NCBI GenBank assembly: GCA_011033025.1
Contig: WFMF01000017.1
Location: 992,001-1,056,000 of the forward strand
DNA: 64,000 nt
Reading direction: 5' to 3'
Source of the DNA: Beroe forskalii
Taxonomy: Eukaryota > Ctenophora > Nuda > Beroida > Beroidae
Shown: positions 1 to 11,640 of the stretch, piece after piece
Numbering within the stretch: the stretch's first letter is position 1
Layout: every line of letters starts with the position of its first letter
Position numbers and translations under genes: made by a program
Notes under the pieces: model-generated
Seen by the model: the letters and a program-made list of their open reading frames with translations, nothing else
What the model was told of the DNA's origin: nothing
Databases searched by the model: none

Positions 1-779
1 AAGGCTTTGATTCATCAGATAGATACAGATAATTAAGTTATCTAAGAATGGTTCACAATGATATCATTATCCAGGTAAGATTTGTAAAATCTTAAATAAG
101 CTTGTAGTTTCAATCATTATATCTGGAGGACTGTTGCATTATCTGTATTATGTCAATAGGCACCGTTATAATTCATCAGACCAATTCAGGTCTATTTGAA
201 TGGATCATGGCTTGACATATAATGTTCTACCATGGAATAGATAACTCTTGAGCTTGGTCTGCTGTACAAAGGAGAATATTACCAGACCCCTTTGTAGAGC
301 ACATACTTCATGGCATGGCAGTAAAGTATGCACCTTTGAGAACACCAAGTGTATAGAGAGACCTATTTTATAACATTTACATGAACTAATTAATAAGGCT
401 ATTTGAAACTGGTCCAATGGATTCGCTGAAAGTGAAGGTTTAGTTGACCAGTTCCGTTTCAGGGGGCCAATTGATTAGTGTAGCAGTATATGTGGCTGGA
501 GAAAGGACACAGTTGCTATATGCTTAAGAGTGCCCCTGGGGACCACCTGCCACACCAATCAGGGCCCATTTTTTCGTTATTCACAGTCATTTTTATAATC
601 TTTACAAGAGTATATCAATTCAATAGACACCTTTGTCTATAGCACTGAGATAAAGCCTTATAACGTACAACTCATCAAGTACGACATTCATGTACAACTC
701 TCATAAACTTTCACAACTCTCATTATAACATGAAAGTTGTTGCACTTGAGTCTCAAGTGCTGTTCGTTTCTTATACCTT
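1..779. other. AT-rich unassigned sequence
   Basis: No coding pattern, tandem array or inverted repeat that I can support. Short open frames here have no recognisable motif and look like chance. Confidence 0.6.
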
Positions 780-1140
780 ACAACACACATTCTTTAAAAT
801 TCAGATAAAAATCACCTTCCACCTGTGCCATGGTCGACCCTCTCATTAACCTGTTTATTGCTGCATTGAGTTTGAATTGAAGAAAGGCATTAACATTGGT
901 CAGTTGAGCTACAATTTGTTTTTGTGAGCTCAATTGGAGCAAACTCAGAAAGTTTTCGTTGCTCCAGGAGTCCAAGTTGTTGTTTTGTACCTCTAGGAGT
1001 GACCTTTTCAGCAGACTTTTATCAAATTCTCATCGCTATCTAAGCCAAATTTCCCTAAGTCTAGACTTTGGGTGAAGCAATTCCACAGCCAAGGGGCTCT
1101 ATATGTGAAATTCTTAGAAGAAGCAGGGGTTATAAATCGG
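780..1140 (-). pseudogene. Non-LTR retrotransposon ORF2 C-terminus, decayed
   Basis: Read on the minus strand from about 1,135, one frame gives a stretch containing FTYRAPWLWN, which resembles the conserved end of CR1/L2-type reverse transcriptases (aromatic, then a P-x-LWN core, then a K/L-rich helix). After a stop near 1,017 a neighbouring frame continues with SLLKRSLLEVQNNN and runs to 778, so at least one frameshift separates the two parts. The upstream catalytic reverse transcriptase is absent, as in a 5'-truncated copy. The SINE-like repeat begins about 45 bp beyond its upstream end. The call rests on motif resemblance only. Confidence 0.4.
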
Positions 1141-1184
1141 TTTGTATTACGTTTTGATCTATTAAGAATTTGGTACAGGTGCGT

Positions 1185-1506
1185 CTGACCTCCCTGTGGC
1201 TCAGCCAGATGAAGGGAGGTGGTACATAGCCACCTCCGGCTGATCTCCGACTTAATCTGCAGGTAAGCACTGACTTGTTTTGCAGTCTGTTTGAAGCCAC
1301 CGGGTGTTGGTAGCTTGCTGGTCCAGTGAGGTCCTGGACGGGTAGGCTACTCTCAGCCCAGGATATCTCCGGCAGTCGGGTGGCCTGAAAAACCACCCAG
1401 GAGTTCACACCCTTCGCCTAGTGTACTAGGGATAGTCTCCATGCTCAGCATGGCTGCCACCGGCCTGGTTGATTAAACCGACTGTGGCCGTTTTACTAAG
1501 ACTAAG
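1185..1506 (+). repeat. SINE-like repeat, copy 1
   Basis: A ~322-bp unit that recurs at 2,971-3,295 with only scattered differences. It ends in a short-repeat tail (ACTAAG)n, as SINE and LINE 3' ends do. The segment TGGCTCAGCCAG near the 5' end resembles a tRNA A-box, but no convincing B-box follows, so a tRNA origin is unproven. It abuts a LINE D 3' end at 1,507. Confidence 0.55.
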
Positions 1507-1975
1507 ATAGATCATTTGCAGTTCTAGGTCCAAAACTATGGAACCAAGTACCGAGCACTATAAAAGCAATCGATAAATTTGACATGTTTAAAGCTAGTTT
1601 GTCGAAATTCATTGCTTTGATACCGGACAAGCCTCCGGTCGAGCCAGTGTAGCTCTTTAAGAGGGGGGCAGGGACCTGGGTCTTTCCAGTTGGGGCCTCA
1701 CGCACCTCCCCCTCCCGAGTGTGCCAACTGCACTTCCCCATGCAGTTGGTATCATCCACACCTTCCACCTGCTGGGTACTCTCTAGTACCACTCACCAGC
1801 TAAGTATCATAACTTCACTATCCAACCCCTCACGGTATATCAACTTTTGATTTTACATTATAACCACCCTAGCCCCCTCTTTCTTTATCTATACTATTCT
1901 TTTTATCTCTTTCCTTAATTCATTATAATTCAGGTACAAGTTAGCTGTCCTCAAAAGAATTAATACCCCTAGGTA
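1507..1975 (+). mobile_element. LINE D 3' end, copy 1 (RT C-terminus plus 3' UTR)
   Basis: The first ~150 bp translate in plus frame to a typical LINE ORF2 C-terminus: VLGPKLWNQVPSTIKAIDKF, then an FK helix and IALIPDKPPV. The rest is a 3' UTR containing CACCTGCTGGGTACTC and a TC-rich segment. Both parts recur on the opposite strand at 35.2-37.9 kb, where the same C-terminus is present twice. The 5' end is missing, as expected for a truncated retrotransposition product. Confidence 0.65.
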
Positions 1976-2272
1976 CATATTATATATTGTAACAATGTGG
2001 GTGCAGCCCGGTTGCTAGTTCTCACTTTGTACTACAAAACAACGATATGGCTTCCTCCCTCAAACTCTCAAAGGCCACTCAAGAAGCCCTGATAAAATTT
2101 TCTCCTCATACAACTTGTTAAAGTTCAGTTCCCTCCAAGGTTTCTTAGCACCATATGAAATAAATTTTGTTTCATTCTGGAATCAGCAGTTACATTGGTG
2201 ACCCCTGCATTATCAACCCTCTTACTGCTACAAAAATTAGCCCACTATCCAACTCTCCCATATTATATCCAA
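1976..2272. other. Unassigned sequence between LINE D and Helitron N1
   Basis: Nothing recognised beyond low-complexity AT-rich sequence. It provides the A|T target in which Helitron N1 sits. Confidence 0.5.
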
Positions 2273-2595
2273 CTAGCAGGCCCGTTGGTCCTGCTAATAC
2301 ACAGCTCACTCGGCGCTGCTATGCAGCACCTCGTTCGCAAATTTCAAATGCACAAAGTACTTTTTACCGCATCAAAAAATTCCAATCAAATCAAAAGTTA
2401 CAGGTCAACGTATTCAAAACAGCATTAAACAGGAATGAACGCGCGCACACAATATAATGTAACCAAAGCAACGCGCGCGCATATATCCATACTGCACGTG
2501 CACACTTCAAAATGTGTCTACAAAAGGACAAAAGACGTTACGACGTACATAATTATGATGATAATGATACAGAGGTTGCGAATATATATTAGAGA
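2273..2595 (-). mobile_element. Non-autonomous Helitron N1
   Basis: On the minus strand the element starts A|TCTCTAATATATATTCGC and ends with hairpin-like GCAGGACCAACGGGCCTGC followed by TAG|T, so the termini are TC and CTAG inserted between A and T. The last ~130 bp (including GATGCGGTAAAAAG and the hairpin) match the ends of N2 (28,010), N3 (45,773) and partly N4 (10,427). There is no Rep/helicase coding capacity; at 323 bp it depends on an autonomous partner elsewhere. The termini are supported by N3, whose empty site is present in this window. Confidence 0.75.
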
Positions 2596-2970
2596 TAAGT
2601 AAACAACATTTTATTTCGTTATATCTCCCACTTTCATCACCCTCACCTGCTGGGTACTCCATACTTCAAACCAGCTAAGTCTCATTACCTCACCACTTCC
2701 GTCAAGCAACAAATTTCTGTACATCTAGACCCATAGAAATAAATACTATAAACTGCAGCCCATTTCGAAAGGATGTCCCCTCCCAATAAATCTGATTTAG
2801 CAACATTACTATGATTAATGAACAATAATACAACACCAAAAACATCACCAAAACTAACAATCAGTTCCCTCTCTTCTTTTCCAGGTAGTACCCCATAGCT
2901 TGGCTTTTCCCATTGATCCCAGCATAACTCCAATCAATGGGAATATTATTTACACATAGTCTGGTTGGGT
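2596..2970. other. Unassigned, with a degenerate LINE D 3' UTR match
   Basis: Positions about 2,640-2,700 resemble the LINE D 3' UTR (CACCTGCTGGGTACTC then CAGCTAAGT). The remainder has no recognisable feature. Confidence 0.4.
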
Positions 2971-3295
2971 CAGACCTCCCTGTGGCTCAGTCAGACGAAG
3001 GGAGGTGGTACATAGCCACCTCCGGCTGATCTCCGACTTAATCTGCAGGCAGGCACTGACTTGTTTCGCAGTCTGTTTGAAGCCACCGGGTGTTGGTAGC
3101 TTACTGGTCCAGTGAGGTCCTGGACGGGTAGGCTACTCTCGGCCCAGGATATCTCCGGCAGTCGGGTGGCCTAAAAACCACCCAGGTTCACACCCTTCGC
3201 CTAGTGTACTAGGGATAGTCTCCATGCTCAGCATGGCTGCCACCGGCCTGGTTGATTAAACCGACTGTGGCCGTTTTACTAAGACTAAGACTAAG
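2971..3295 (+). repeat. SINE-like repeat, copy 2
   Basis: Second copy of the unit at 1,185-1,506, with the tail extended to (ACTAAG)3. It abuts LINE D sequence at 3,296, but at a different point in LINE D than copy 1 does, so the pair is not a simple segmental duplication of one insertion. Confidence 0.55.
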
Positions 3296-3376
3296 CCTCC
3301 GGTCGTTGGGTACTGCTGCAACTGGTCTAACTCTCTGGTTGACTACTCTCCAGCGTGGTGGTCGGAACTCTGATGA
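3296..3376 (+). mobile_element. LINE D fragment, copy 2
   Basis: Starts at the PPV codons of the LINE D C-terminus and continues VVGYCCNWSNSLVDYSP, matching the minus-strand copy near 37,385-37,470. It ends just before FB-A. Confidence 0.5.
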
Positions 3377-3394
3377 CCCTACTAGTCAGGTCAA

Positions 3395-5267
3395 ATCCTA
3401 ATTTTTTCGTGGACAAATTCTACACGAAGCGATTTTGGTTGTTTTCTATGGTTTTTTGCATGGAAAATCGATCTAGAAACTTTCCAGAACTTTCCAGTGT
3501 GGGGAAAGTGCCGAAAAATCGATTTTAAGTTGAGCGGCAGCCGAGCGACTTATGAAAATTCGTATCTCAGTCCAGGAAGGTCGTAGAGACTTCGTTTTGG
3601 GCGCAAAAGAATCGCAATGGCCATGTTTATATACGACTTATTAATAAACATATGCCCTAAAATGCTCATAAACCGAGCTATGGGCGAAAAACTGATTTCT
3701 GGGCCCTTGCGAGCCATCGCTGGGGCGATTTTTTGTAACTTGGTCCAGGAAGGTCGTATAGACTTCGTTTTGAGCGCAAACGAATCGGAATGGTGTTGTT
3801 TATACACAACTTGTCAATTAACCTATGCCCTAAAATGCTCATAAACCAAGTTATATGGGCAAAAAAAACCCGATTTTTTGGGCCCTCAGAAGCCATCACT
3901 GGGGCGATTTTTGTAACTTGGTCCAGGACGGTCGTAGAGACTTCGTTTTGGGTGCAAACAAATTGCAATGTTTATATACAAATTGTTAATAAAGGTATGC
4001 CCAAAAATGATCACAAACCAAGTAATGGGCGAAAAACCGATTTTTTGGACTTTGCGAGCCATCGCTAGGGCAATTTTTGTAACTTGGTTCAAGAAGGTCG
4101 CAGAGACTTTGTTTTGGGCGCAAACGAATCGGAATGGTCATGTTTAATGTTTATACACAACTTGTCAATAAACTTATGCCCTGCAATGCTCACGAACCGA
4201 GTTTAGAGTGAAAAACCGATTTTTTGGGCCCTTGCAAGCAATTGCTAGGACGATTTTTTGTAACTTGATTCAGGAAGATCAGAGAGACTTTGTTTTGGGC
4301 GCAAACTAATCGTAATGGCAATGTTTATTTATATACTACAAGTTCATAAACATTTGCCCTAAAATTCTCACAAACCAAGTCATTGGCGAAGAAACCCATT
4401 TTTTGAGCACTCATTCAAGCTATCACCCATCGCTAGGGCGATTTTTGTAATTTGGTTCAAGAACTCAAGATTAAGTCGTAGAGACTTCGTTTTGGGTGCA
4501 AATGAATTATAATGAGCGTGGTTATATACGACTTGTTAAAAAACATTTCCTTTTAAATGCTCACAAACCGAATAATGGGCAAAAAACAATTTGTTCGGTC
4601 CTTGCAAGCCATTGCTTAAGCAATTTTTGTAACTTGGTTCAGGAAGAACGTAGAGTCTTCGTCTGACTTCGTTTTTGAGCTCAAACGAAACAGTGGTCTC
4701 CAACCTAACAGCCTAAGGTCCAAAAGTCCTTCAAGTTCACAAGTAAGGACAGCACTGTAATTGTGTGAAATGTGAATGTAGCTCTAAAGTGTCTGAAATA
4801 TCCTGATCCCAAATTTGTGAAAAGTCCACTAACGTAACCTTCCTAAATCGGCAAGATTCATAAAAAAGTAAAAAACTGACACATCATCAGCCACAAAGTA
4901 AAGCACATTGCTGCCAAACCTACTATCGGTTTCAAAAAATACCATTTCAATCCGTTTGTGCCCAAAACTAAGTCTTTACGACCTTAGATCTTCCTGGAGC
5001 AAGTTACAAAAATCGCTCCAGCGATGGCTCACAAGGGCCCAAAAATCAGTTTTTCGCCCATAACTCGGTTTGTGAGCATTTTAGGGCATATGTTTATTCA
5101 TAAGTCGTATATAAACATGGCCATTGCGATTCTTTTGCGCCCAAAACGAAGTGTCTACGACCTTCCTGGACTGAGATACGAATTTTCATAAGTCAGCCGG
5201 CTGCCGCTCAACTTAAAATCGATTTTTCGGCACTTTCCCCACACTGGAAAGTTCTGGAAAGTTTCTA
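3395..5267. mobile_element. Foldback element FB-A
   Basis: Terminal regions 3,478-3,720 and about 4,960-5,265 are inverted copies (CTTTCCAGTGTGGGGAAAGT on the left, its complement on the right; GCGGCAGCCGAGCGACTTAT versus the complement of ATAAGTCAGCCGGCTGCCGC). The core is a tandem array. Flanking blocks such as ACAAATTCTACACGAAGCGA also occur in FB-I at 41.26 and 44.7 kb, so FB-A and FB-I belong to one family. No coding capacity is seen. This fits a non-autonomous DNA element with long terminal inverted repeats; the transposase class is unknown. Confidence 0.75.
3555..4700 (+). repeat. ~175-bp tandem module array in FB-A
   Basis: GTCGTAGAGACTTCGTTTTG or close variants recur at about 3,579, 3,753, 3,930, 4,098, 4,277, 4,471 and 4,646, a period of 168-194 bp. 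Each unit also carries CATCGCTGGGGCGATTTTTG and ATGCCCTAAAATGCTCA. One inverted unit lies at about 4,960-5,170, making the right arm. The same module occurs in FB-I. Confidence 0.8.
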
Positions 5268-5272
5268 ACTAA

Positions 5273-5790
5273 AAGGATACTAAAAAGGTGGAACCACCCG
5301 AAACCACCCAACCCACCCGAAACCACCCCCGAAACCACCCAATATAGCCCCGAAACCACCTGGAACCACCCGAAACCACCCAAACCACCCGAAACCACCC
5401 AACCCACCTGAAACCACCCAACCCACCCGAAACCACCCAAAAACATTGTTTTTACTATAACATTTTGTCAAAAAATACGAAACCAGCCCGAAACCAGCCC
5501 GAAACCAGCCCGAAACCAGCTGATATTTAACTAAAATGTGGAACGACCCGAAACCACATGAAACCACCCAACCCACCAGAAACCACCCAACCCACCCGAA
5601 ACCACCCAACCCACCCGAAACCACCCAACCCACCGAAAAACCGAAACCACTCAAACCCCACCCGAAACCACCCAACCCACCCGAAACCACCCAAAACACC
5701 CGAAACCACCCAAAACCACCCAACCCACCCAAAACCACCCAACCCACCCAAAACCACCCAACCCACCCGAAACCACCCAGTTTCGACTGT
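5273..5790 (+). repeat. GAAACCACCCAACCCACCC minisatellite
   Basis: Irregular tandem array of GAAACCACCC and AACCCACCC blocks, interrupted at about 5,440-5,545 by a spacer with (CGAAACCAGCC)4. It opens with GATACTAAAAAGGTGGAACC, the same head as the array at 5,893. Long open frames here are proline/threonine or glycine/tryptophan repeats created by the array, not genes. Confidence 0.85.
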
Positions 5791-6059
5791 TGATACTATT
5801 GCCTATCAATAAATTTTTCAATTGGTCTGGATAAGGTTGGAAAATCTGATTATCGTTTAAAAGTGTAGCACCTCTGTTACAACATTTTCGTTGATACTAA
5901 AAGGTGGAACCACCCGAAACCACCCAACCCACCCGATACCACCCAACCCACCCAAAACCACCCAATATAGCCCCGAAACCAACCGAAACCACCCGAAACC
6001 ACCTGAAACCACCCAACCCACCGAAACCACCCGAAACCACCCAACCCACGTGAATCAAC

Positions 6060-6980
6060 CCGATACACTGTGAATTCAAGGAAAGCCCATGGCAAAAGTT
6101 TCCAATTCGGATGGTATAACTGTAGTACAGTATCAGTAACGTGACTTCCATCCTCCAGCATGTTGCACAGTTGACACTGACATGGGCTATTTCACTTCGT
6201 GTGTGCAAGTAAGAATTGAGATTCCTCATGGATATGTCCAGTGTCCACGGCTCTGCTCAAATTCAGCGTGACCCAATCCATACGTGTATCAATAATATGT
6301 ATAATACCTGGAGAGCGAATTTTGCGGCAGATTTTATATTCATGTGTCACTGAATAATAGTCTGGGCCAATGAATTGACTGTGATATATCCATTATCCGA
6401 TACCTATCATTCTCGGGAGCTTATTTGAGAGATTTACCCTTCTAGAAAGGAAATGTTGAAAGTTTGAGTATAAATCTTCAAAGAATTTTAAAACCAACAG
6501 AAAGTTCTTGTGATAAAATACAACGACTATTCAATGCAAGAGCGAGGTTCGGAGAAATAACAGCATTATTATATTATCACTATTAACATGGGTTGAACAC
6601 TTAGCTCGACTTAAAATCGTTAATCAGGAACGAGACGTGTATTGACTTTTTGATGACCTGTGGCAGCTTGAGCTACGAAGAACGAGCCCGACGGCCTAGC
6701 TCGTTATTGATATGTATCTTCATAAATCATAGGTCAGAAGCATCAGATTGTAAAATAAGTTGAAAGGGTGAAATGGCTCACGAAAGATCCTCAGTGGCCG
6801 GGTAATTGCATATATGGTGGCTTTAATTTACAGAGAAATAGGTAGTTCTTGTAAAGAAAATCGTCCACACTGGGGCTGTAGTCTACGGCAAACCAAACGA
6901 CCATTCAACGTTTGAGAAGTTTTACTGTAAAAGAGTAAAGGAGCCAAGGTGCTTTGAACTTTTGAAAACCATGCGTGGTA
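6060..6980. other. Interior of FB-B, unassigned
   Basis: Ordinary-looking AT-rich sequence; no motif or reliable frame. It may be host DNA caught between two repeat arrays or part of the element. Confidence 0.5.
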
Positions 6981-6982
6981 AC

Positions 6983-7988
6983 ACGGTAAAGGGACACTTG
7001 ACCCCCCGACATTACATCCCCCGACATTACATCCCCGACTTACATCCCCGATATTGCCCCTACTACAGTACTGTAAATCTATAGAGGAAAGTGGGGGGTC
7101 AAACGTCGCAGTTCGACGATTGCTGCGACATTTGACCCCCCGACATTGCATTCCCCGATGAATAAACATAAATCAAACGCACTGATAGGCGGCTTAACCA
7201 AGGTGTTTAGTGCGAAATTTGACCCCCGACATCATGATCCCCTCTATATGCACTGTAAACTCCCATGCAACTGTGCTTTGAACGGGGGTTCAGGTGTCGC
7301 ACCATCGACTGAGCTGAGGACGTGTCAAACAAAATGAACCCTCCTCGATTGAACAGCTCCTCGATCCTCCCTCCCTTCAGCCTGCCCCCTCGGGGCATAT
7401 TCTAAAACAGCTCCTTCCTCGTCAACCCCTCCTGCCTTCCTCCACACCCCAGCATCGGTGACATACTGGAAAGTGAACGACTCTGTCAGTCTGTGCATGG
7501 TGTGATGATAACCTTCAAAGGCCTCATAAGCGGGAGACCCACCTCTACACTGCCCACGGATAAAATATTGGATTTACTGTTCATCTCTCCCTGTTGCGGA
7601 TGTTGTGGCTTCCTGAGTCCTCTCCGGCTTCGGCTGGATCTGCCTGCACCACCAACTCTTGACTCCTTGGACCACTCCTTCAACTCATATTATCCAGTCT
7701 CCTCCATGTGGAACCTTCTCAAGACACTCCACACGCAGCAGAACCTCTCCTGAACCAAGATGTTCCGTGTAACCAGAGGAGACGTGTTCAAGTCATCTGC
7801 CCTGGAAAGAAGGAGGAACTACAGGATCCAGAACCTCCTCCAGACCTACTCCAGATCTTCTGCTGACAGCTTCCTGTCTATCAGATTTTATAGCACAGGG
7901 GGTCAAGTGTCGGGGATAGTCAAGCTCGGGGGATGTACTGTCGGGGGATGTAATGTCGGGGGTCAAATGTCGCACTTTCGGTAACACT
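6983..7988. mobile_element. Foldback element FB-C
   Basis: Left end GACACTTGACCCCCCGACAT with ACATTACATCCC, right end the complement of GCGACATTTGACCCCCGACA. The ACATTTGACCCCC motif is repeated several times in both orientations at 7,085-7,240, including a small palindrome at about 7,092-7,142. The centre (7,300-7,880) is CT-rich and GC-richer than its surroundings, possibly captured sequence, but no protein family could be recognised in it. Confidence 0.65.
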
Positions 7989-9228
7989 TTTTTGACCCAA
8001 AATGTTCTTAAAACAACACTATCACTTATGATGATTGCATCACTTAACTTGAGCCCGAGTGTGCAAATTCTGATTCATTAAAACATTCAAAATATAATTC
8101 ACAACGAAACATCTGACATTTGTTTGAAATGATGGAAGATTTTGCCGAGGGTAACATCGCGCACGAATAGTAAGTCCCACACGAACAATATGCCCATGAC
8201 ACTGTCAGTAACAGTAACAATTCTTGCGCCTATTTTTCGCGCGCGACGCATAACATGCCCGGGCAAGTTCAGCGGCAGTTAGGGAAATATCGCGAATGTG
8301 TCATTGGTTGCGTAAGAATCCTTCATTTCGTTGCATTACAGTACTTTCATTGCTCAGACGGCCTGTGCACTTATATTCACCTTTTAGCACGTAATTCAAC
8401 CGTATGTTCATCTTATTCATCTTGATTCACATTTTCATAAAGTTATGAAAATGTTCAAATACTACATTCCAACATTATATTTTGTTGTTAATGTTACTTG
8501 ATATATAATCACGTGGGCGGTGGGACTATAGAAATCCCCACAATGTACACTTACAGTTACAGACGTGTATCAAATGTTTCTTGTGTATTGTGCAATGATA
8601 AGTTATTACAGGCAGCCCTTGAATTGTATGTCGGGTAATACGGACATGGTATCGAGGTTTTGGCAATTAACTAATTAAGAAACAGCGCATGTAATTGTAA
8701 CAAAATAAAAAACTATACCTAACGAATGGACGAGTTTGTGTGTGATATTTCATCTCTTTTGCAAGCCTCTCTTTGATTTTCAGCATGATCCAATAACTTA
8801 TATCGTACCTACAGCAAGCTGAATTTCAGCACGGCCGTTGATATAAATTTCGGATTTCAGATGTCTCACAATCTCTGGTCTATGACTACGTAATATTTGA
8901 GAATTTGCAGAGCTTTATGCCACTACTTCCATGCAATTGTGCTCGTAAACGTAATCCATGCACATTGCACGTGGCACATGATCAGTTCATGATTCATCAT
9001 TGCATGTGATTATTAAATTTCGGAAAGTTACCAAATTTCCTCATTTAGGTAGTCATTTTATTTGGTAACAGAGCTATACATCATATAATGGAGATTGGAG
9101 TAATGGTACCTACACACTAAGTTAACGTAAAATCGACAGAGTATCAAAATGTACATATCGGAGGAGAATGATTGATATGATCACAATTGCCAGTTTAGAT
9201 CCCGTCAGTCCACCATAACCCAAAATTC
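7989..9228. other. Interior of FB-B, unassigned
   Basis: No convincing gene, repeat or inverted structure seen. GC-poor, with scattered short open frames only. Confidence 0.5.
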
Positions 9229-9955
9229 ATCGTTTGGGTGGTTTCGGATTGTTTTGGGTTGTTTCGGGCTGTTTCGAAACCATACGAAACAGCACAAAGT
9301 GCATAATTCATATTTTTTGTGTGGAATCGGCTGGTTTCAGGTGGTTTGAATACCCCAATTTACGCAAAAATTTCGAAACTAGCGCAAAACGAACCAAAAT
9401 TTTACTTAAATTTGAACTACCCGAAACCACCCGAACCCACCCAGAATATGGATTTTGGATAGTTTCAGGTGGGTTGGGTCGTTTTGGGTCATTTTGGTGG
9501 TTAGAATTCCCCAATTTATGCAAAAATTTTGAAACGAGCCAAAATTTTACCTTTGTTTGGAACTACCCACCGAACCAACCCAAAATATGAATTTTGGGTG
9601 GTTTCGGGTGGTTTTGGGTGGTTTCGGGTGGTTTCGGGTGGTTTCGGTGTTTTAAATTCCCCAATTTATGCTAAAATTTCGAAACCATCCAGCCAAAACC
9701 AAGCCCGAAACGACCCAAAATTTTACTTAAATGGGAGGGACCCGAAACCATTCGAAACCTGAAACTGTTTCCGAAACCACCCAACCCACCGTTGGCTGGG
9801 TTGTGGGTTGGGTGGTTTCGGTGGTTGGGTGGTTTCGGGTGGTTTCGGATGGTTTCGGGTGGTTTCGGGTGGTTTCGGAGTTATGATGGGTGGTTTTGGG
9901 GGTGGTTTCGGGTGGGTTGGGTGGTTTCGGGTGGTTTCGGGTGGTTCTACCTTTT
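9229..9955 (-). repeat. GGTTTCGGGTGG minisatellite (right arm of FB-B)
   Basis: Same repeat as at 5,273-6,055 in the opposite orientation. It includes larger imperfect units of ~200 bp (CCCCAATTTATGCAAAAATT near 9,350, 9,510 and 9,660). Open frames here are repeat artefacts. Confidence 0.85.
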
Positions 9956-9971
9956 AGTATCAACGCAAAAT

Positions 9972-10426
9972 AGCGTTTTATCGCAAAATACGTTATTTTA
10001 GCGGTTTAACGCGATTTTGATGACGTCATCACAGTTCCCAAATAGGCTCAAACCAACTTCCCATATAGCCTATAAGACAATTCCGCCTTAGTAGAACATA
10101 ATTTGACCGGTCTCATCTCGATAAGTCGCAGTTCTTGACATCTCACTCATTTAAGGTTTGTCCTAAATTTTCGACATTGATTGTTTACTGCACCTTAGAA
10201 AATTGCGTATATTTCGATGAAGAATCGAGATAGACCAATAATCCATATGATTTTCTGAAAGCTCTTTAAATTTGCTAACTCCTGTCTGGAAAAATCAAGA
10301 AGCTATCTCCATTCCTTCTTGGTGAAAAAAGCGCTCGAAAACGACCTATTTTCGCTAAAAAAGCAGTAAAATTTCGCTAAGTTGATGACATCATAATGAC
10401 GTCACCAGAACTTCTCTTATAGCCTA
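9972..10426. other. Unassigned sequence with GATGACGTCATC repeats
   Basis: Two loosely similar blocks (about 9,990-10,080 and 10,340-10,426) both contain TTTCGC/TTAGCG runs and GATGACGTCAT-like sequence. This may be a decayed element. No gene seen. Confidence 0.3.
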
Positions 10427-11124
10427 CTAGAAAGGCCCGTTGGGCCTGCCAGATGATAAAGGACCAAATAATAAGCTCTCAAATAGTTTATGAAGGAGCA
10501 AACTTGACCATTATTCTTTAGTTACTTTTAGTGATGCTGGACCGTGCAAGTTTTGACCATTATAATTTGCTCTTGTATGATGAACTTAAATCTGAAAATT
10601 TAAACCGAGTATCGTACTCATACTGAACGTTGAATCAAAGCATTGATTTACGCCAAGAGCAGTATTCCAAAAGCGCAATGTGCTATGCCCAAAACGATTC
10701 AATTTTATTTTGATTTTGTTCAATCTTAAATTGCTGTAAATTCACATTTTTCCGTTAATCATCAACTCAGCATTGATTTAAATCGACCGACGTCTGTCAC
10801 AGATTTATGAAGAGATGCTAACGGAAATAGCCTCCACGATGCCAGCCATTCCCGTTCTCTATTTCCAGATCTTGAATTTCAAATGAAAAACAGTAAACAC
10901 GTCGTTCTTTTAAACGCTAAAACGCAGCAATCAACAACGTATCAGAAAGCACTCGCATAGAACTGATCATAATCTGCACGTGCAGAATATCTGTATCCAT
11001 AGCAACGGCGCGACTTAGCCCAGCTTAGCCTTCGTTTCTCTTGATATCATCTTGGCAAGCTCAAATTTAATTGTATACGGCGGCACAAACATTATTCACG
11101 TGTGAATTCATTTTATATTAAAGA
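10427..11124 (-). mobile_element. Non-autonomous Helitron N4
   Basis: On the minus strand it starts A|TCTTTAATATAAAATGAATT and ends in hairpin AGGCCCAACGGGCCT followed by TTCTAG|T. The TC start, CTAG end, terminal hairpin and A/T flanks match N1-N3. The segment near the 5' end (TTGGCAAGCTCAAATTTAAT at about 11,053) recurs at 22,550, identifying Helitron X. No Rep/helicase coding is seen in 698 bp. Confidence 0.72.
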
Positions 11125-11247
11125 TTACACTTTCCCATCTTAGATCTACAAAACGTGACCTCGATCATGTCTCTACCATTTGTGGAGCTTGAGATCTCAT
11201 CGTTTTAATAAATTGGGTCCCAAATTATCTTCATATTATTATTACTA

Positions 11248-11545
11248 GTCGGTCCCCGTCCTACGGACGGCAAATGATGGGGGCGAGGAGTGAATAACCT
11301 CATGCTGGAGCGGTGTCAGGCAAGTGGTGTTAGGGACGGCCTGCTACAGTGCTACTCCAGTATGTGGGAATATCTCCAGAGTCTTTTAGACTAAGACCTG
11401 CATACGTGGATTGGAGCCACAAGCCTTCCAGAGGTGCCCCTGTCACGCTGAAAATGCAGGATCGACCCAGGACCAGGATATCAGGTCCTTCCCTTGTCTG
11501 GACTCCAACCAGCAAGGGACCCCTTTGTGTGTCGTTTTCTGTAAA
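11248..11545 (-). repeat. SINE-like or LINE-tail repeat
   Basis: On the minus strand the block ends CATCATTTGCCGTCCGTAGG, then ACGGGGACCGACTAG, then (TAA)n. CCGTCCGTAGGACGG is a perfect hairpin. CATCATTTGCCG followed by a (TTA)n tail also terminates LINE C at 17,019-17,050, suggesting a shared 3' end. The body (11,290-11,545) is GC-richer and contains GGTCGATCC, near a tRNA B-box. A Helitron end (hairpin plus CTAG|T) is the alternative reading. Confidence 0.35.
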
Positions 11546-11640
11546 TTTGTAGTAACTTTTGCAATCACCCTCCTCATCTTACTTCACACCTTGCACTATT
11601 TCTCTCTTCTCTTATTCTTTTTAGCACTCTTCTTAGCACT

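Larger units (their letters stand above)
5884..9971. mobile_element. Foldback element FB-B
   Basis: The left end CGTTGATACTAAAAGGTGGA at 5,891 and the right end ACCTTTTAGTATCAACG at about 9,950 are inverted copies. Each is followed inward by the same minisatellite in opposite orientation (5,910-6,055 and 9,229-9,950). About 3.2 kb of non-repetitive interior includes FB-C. No transposase frame was found. Confidence 0.6.

Noticed and set aside
5280..5812. Long proline/threonine and glycine/tryptophan open frames on both strands
   Set aside because: They are translations of the GAAACCACCC minisatellite in several frames; no non-repetitive coding part.
7493..7984. Possible small genes in the FB-C core
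   Set aside because: Open on both strands, low-complexity CT-rich composition, no domain; kept only as a possible captured segment.
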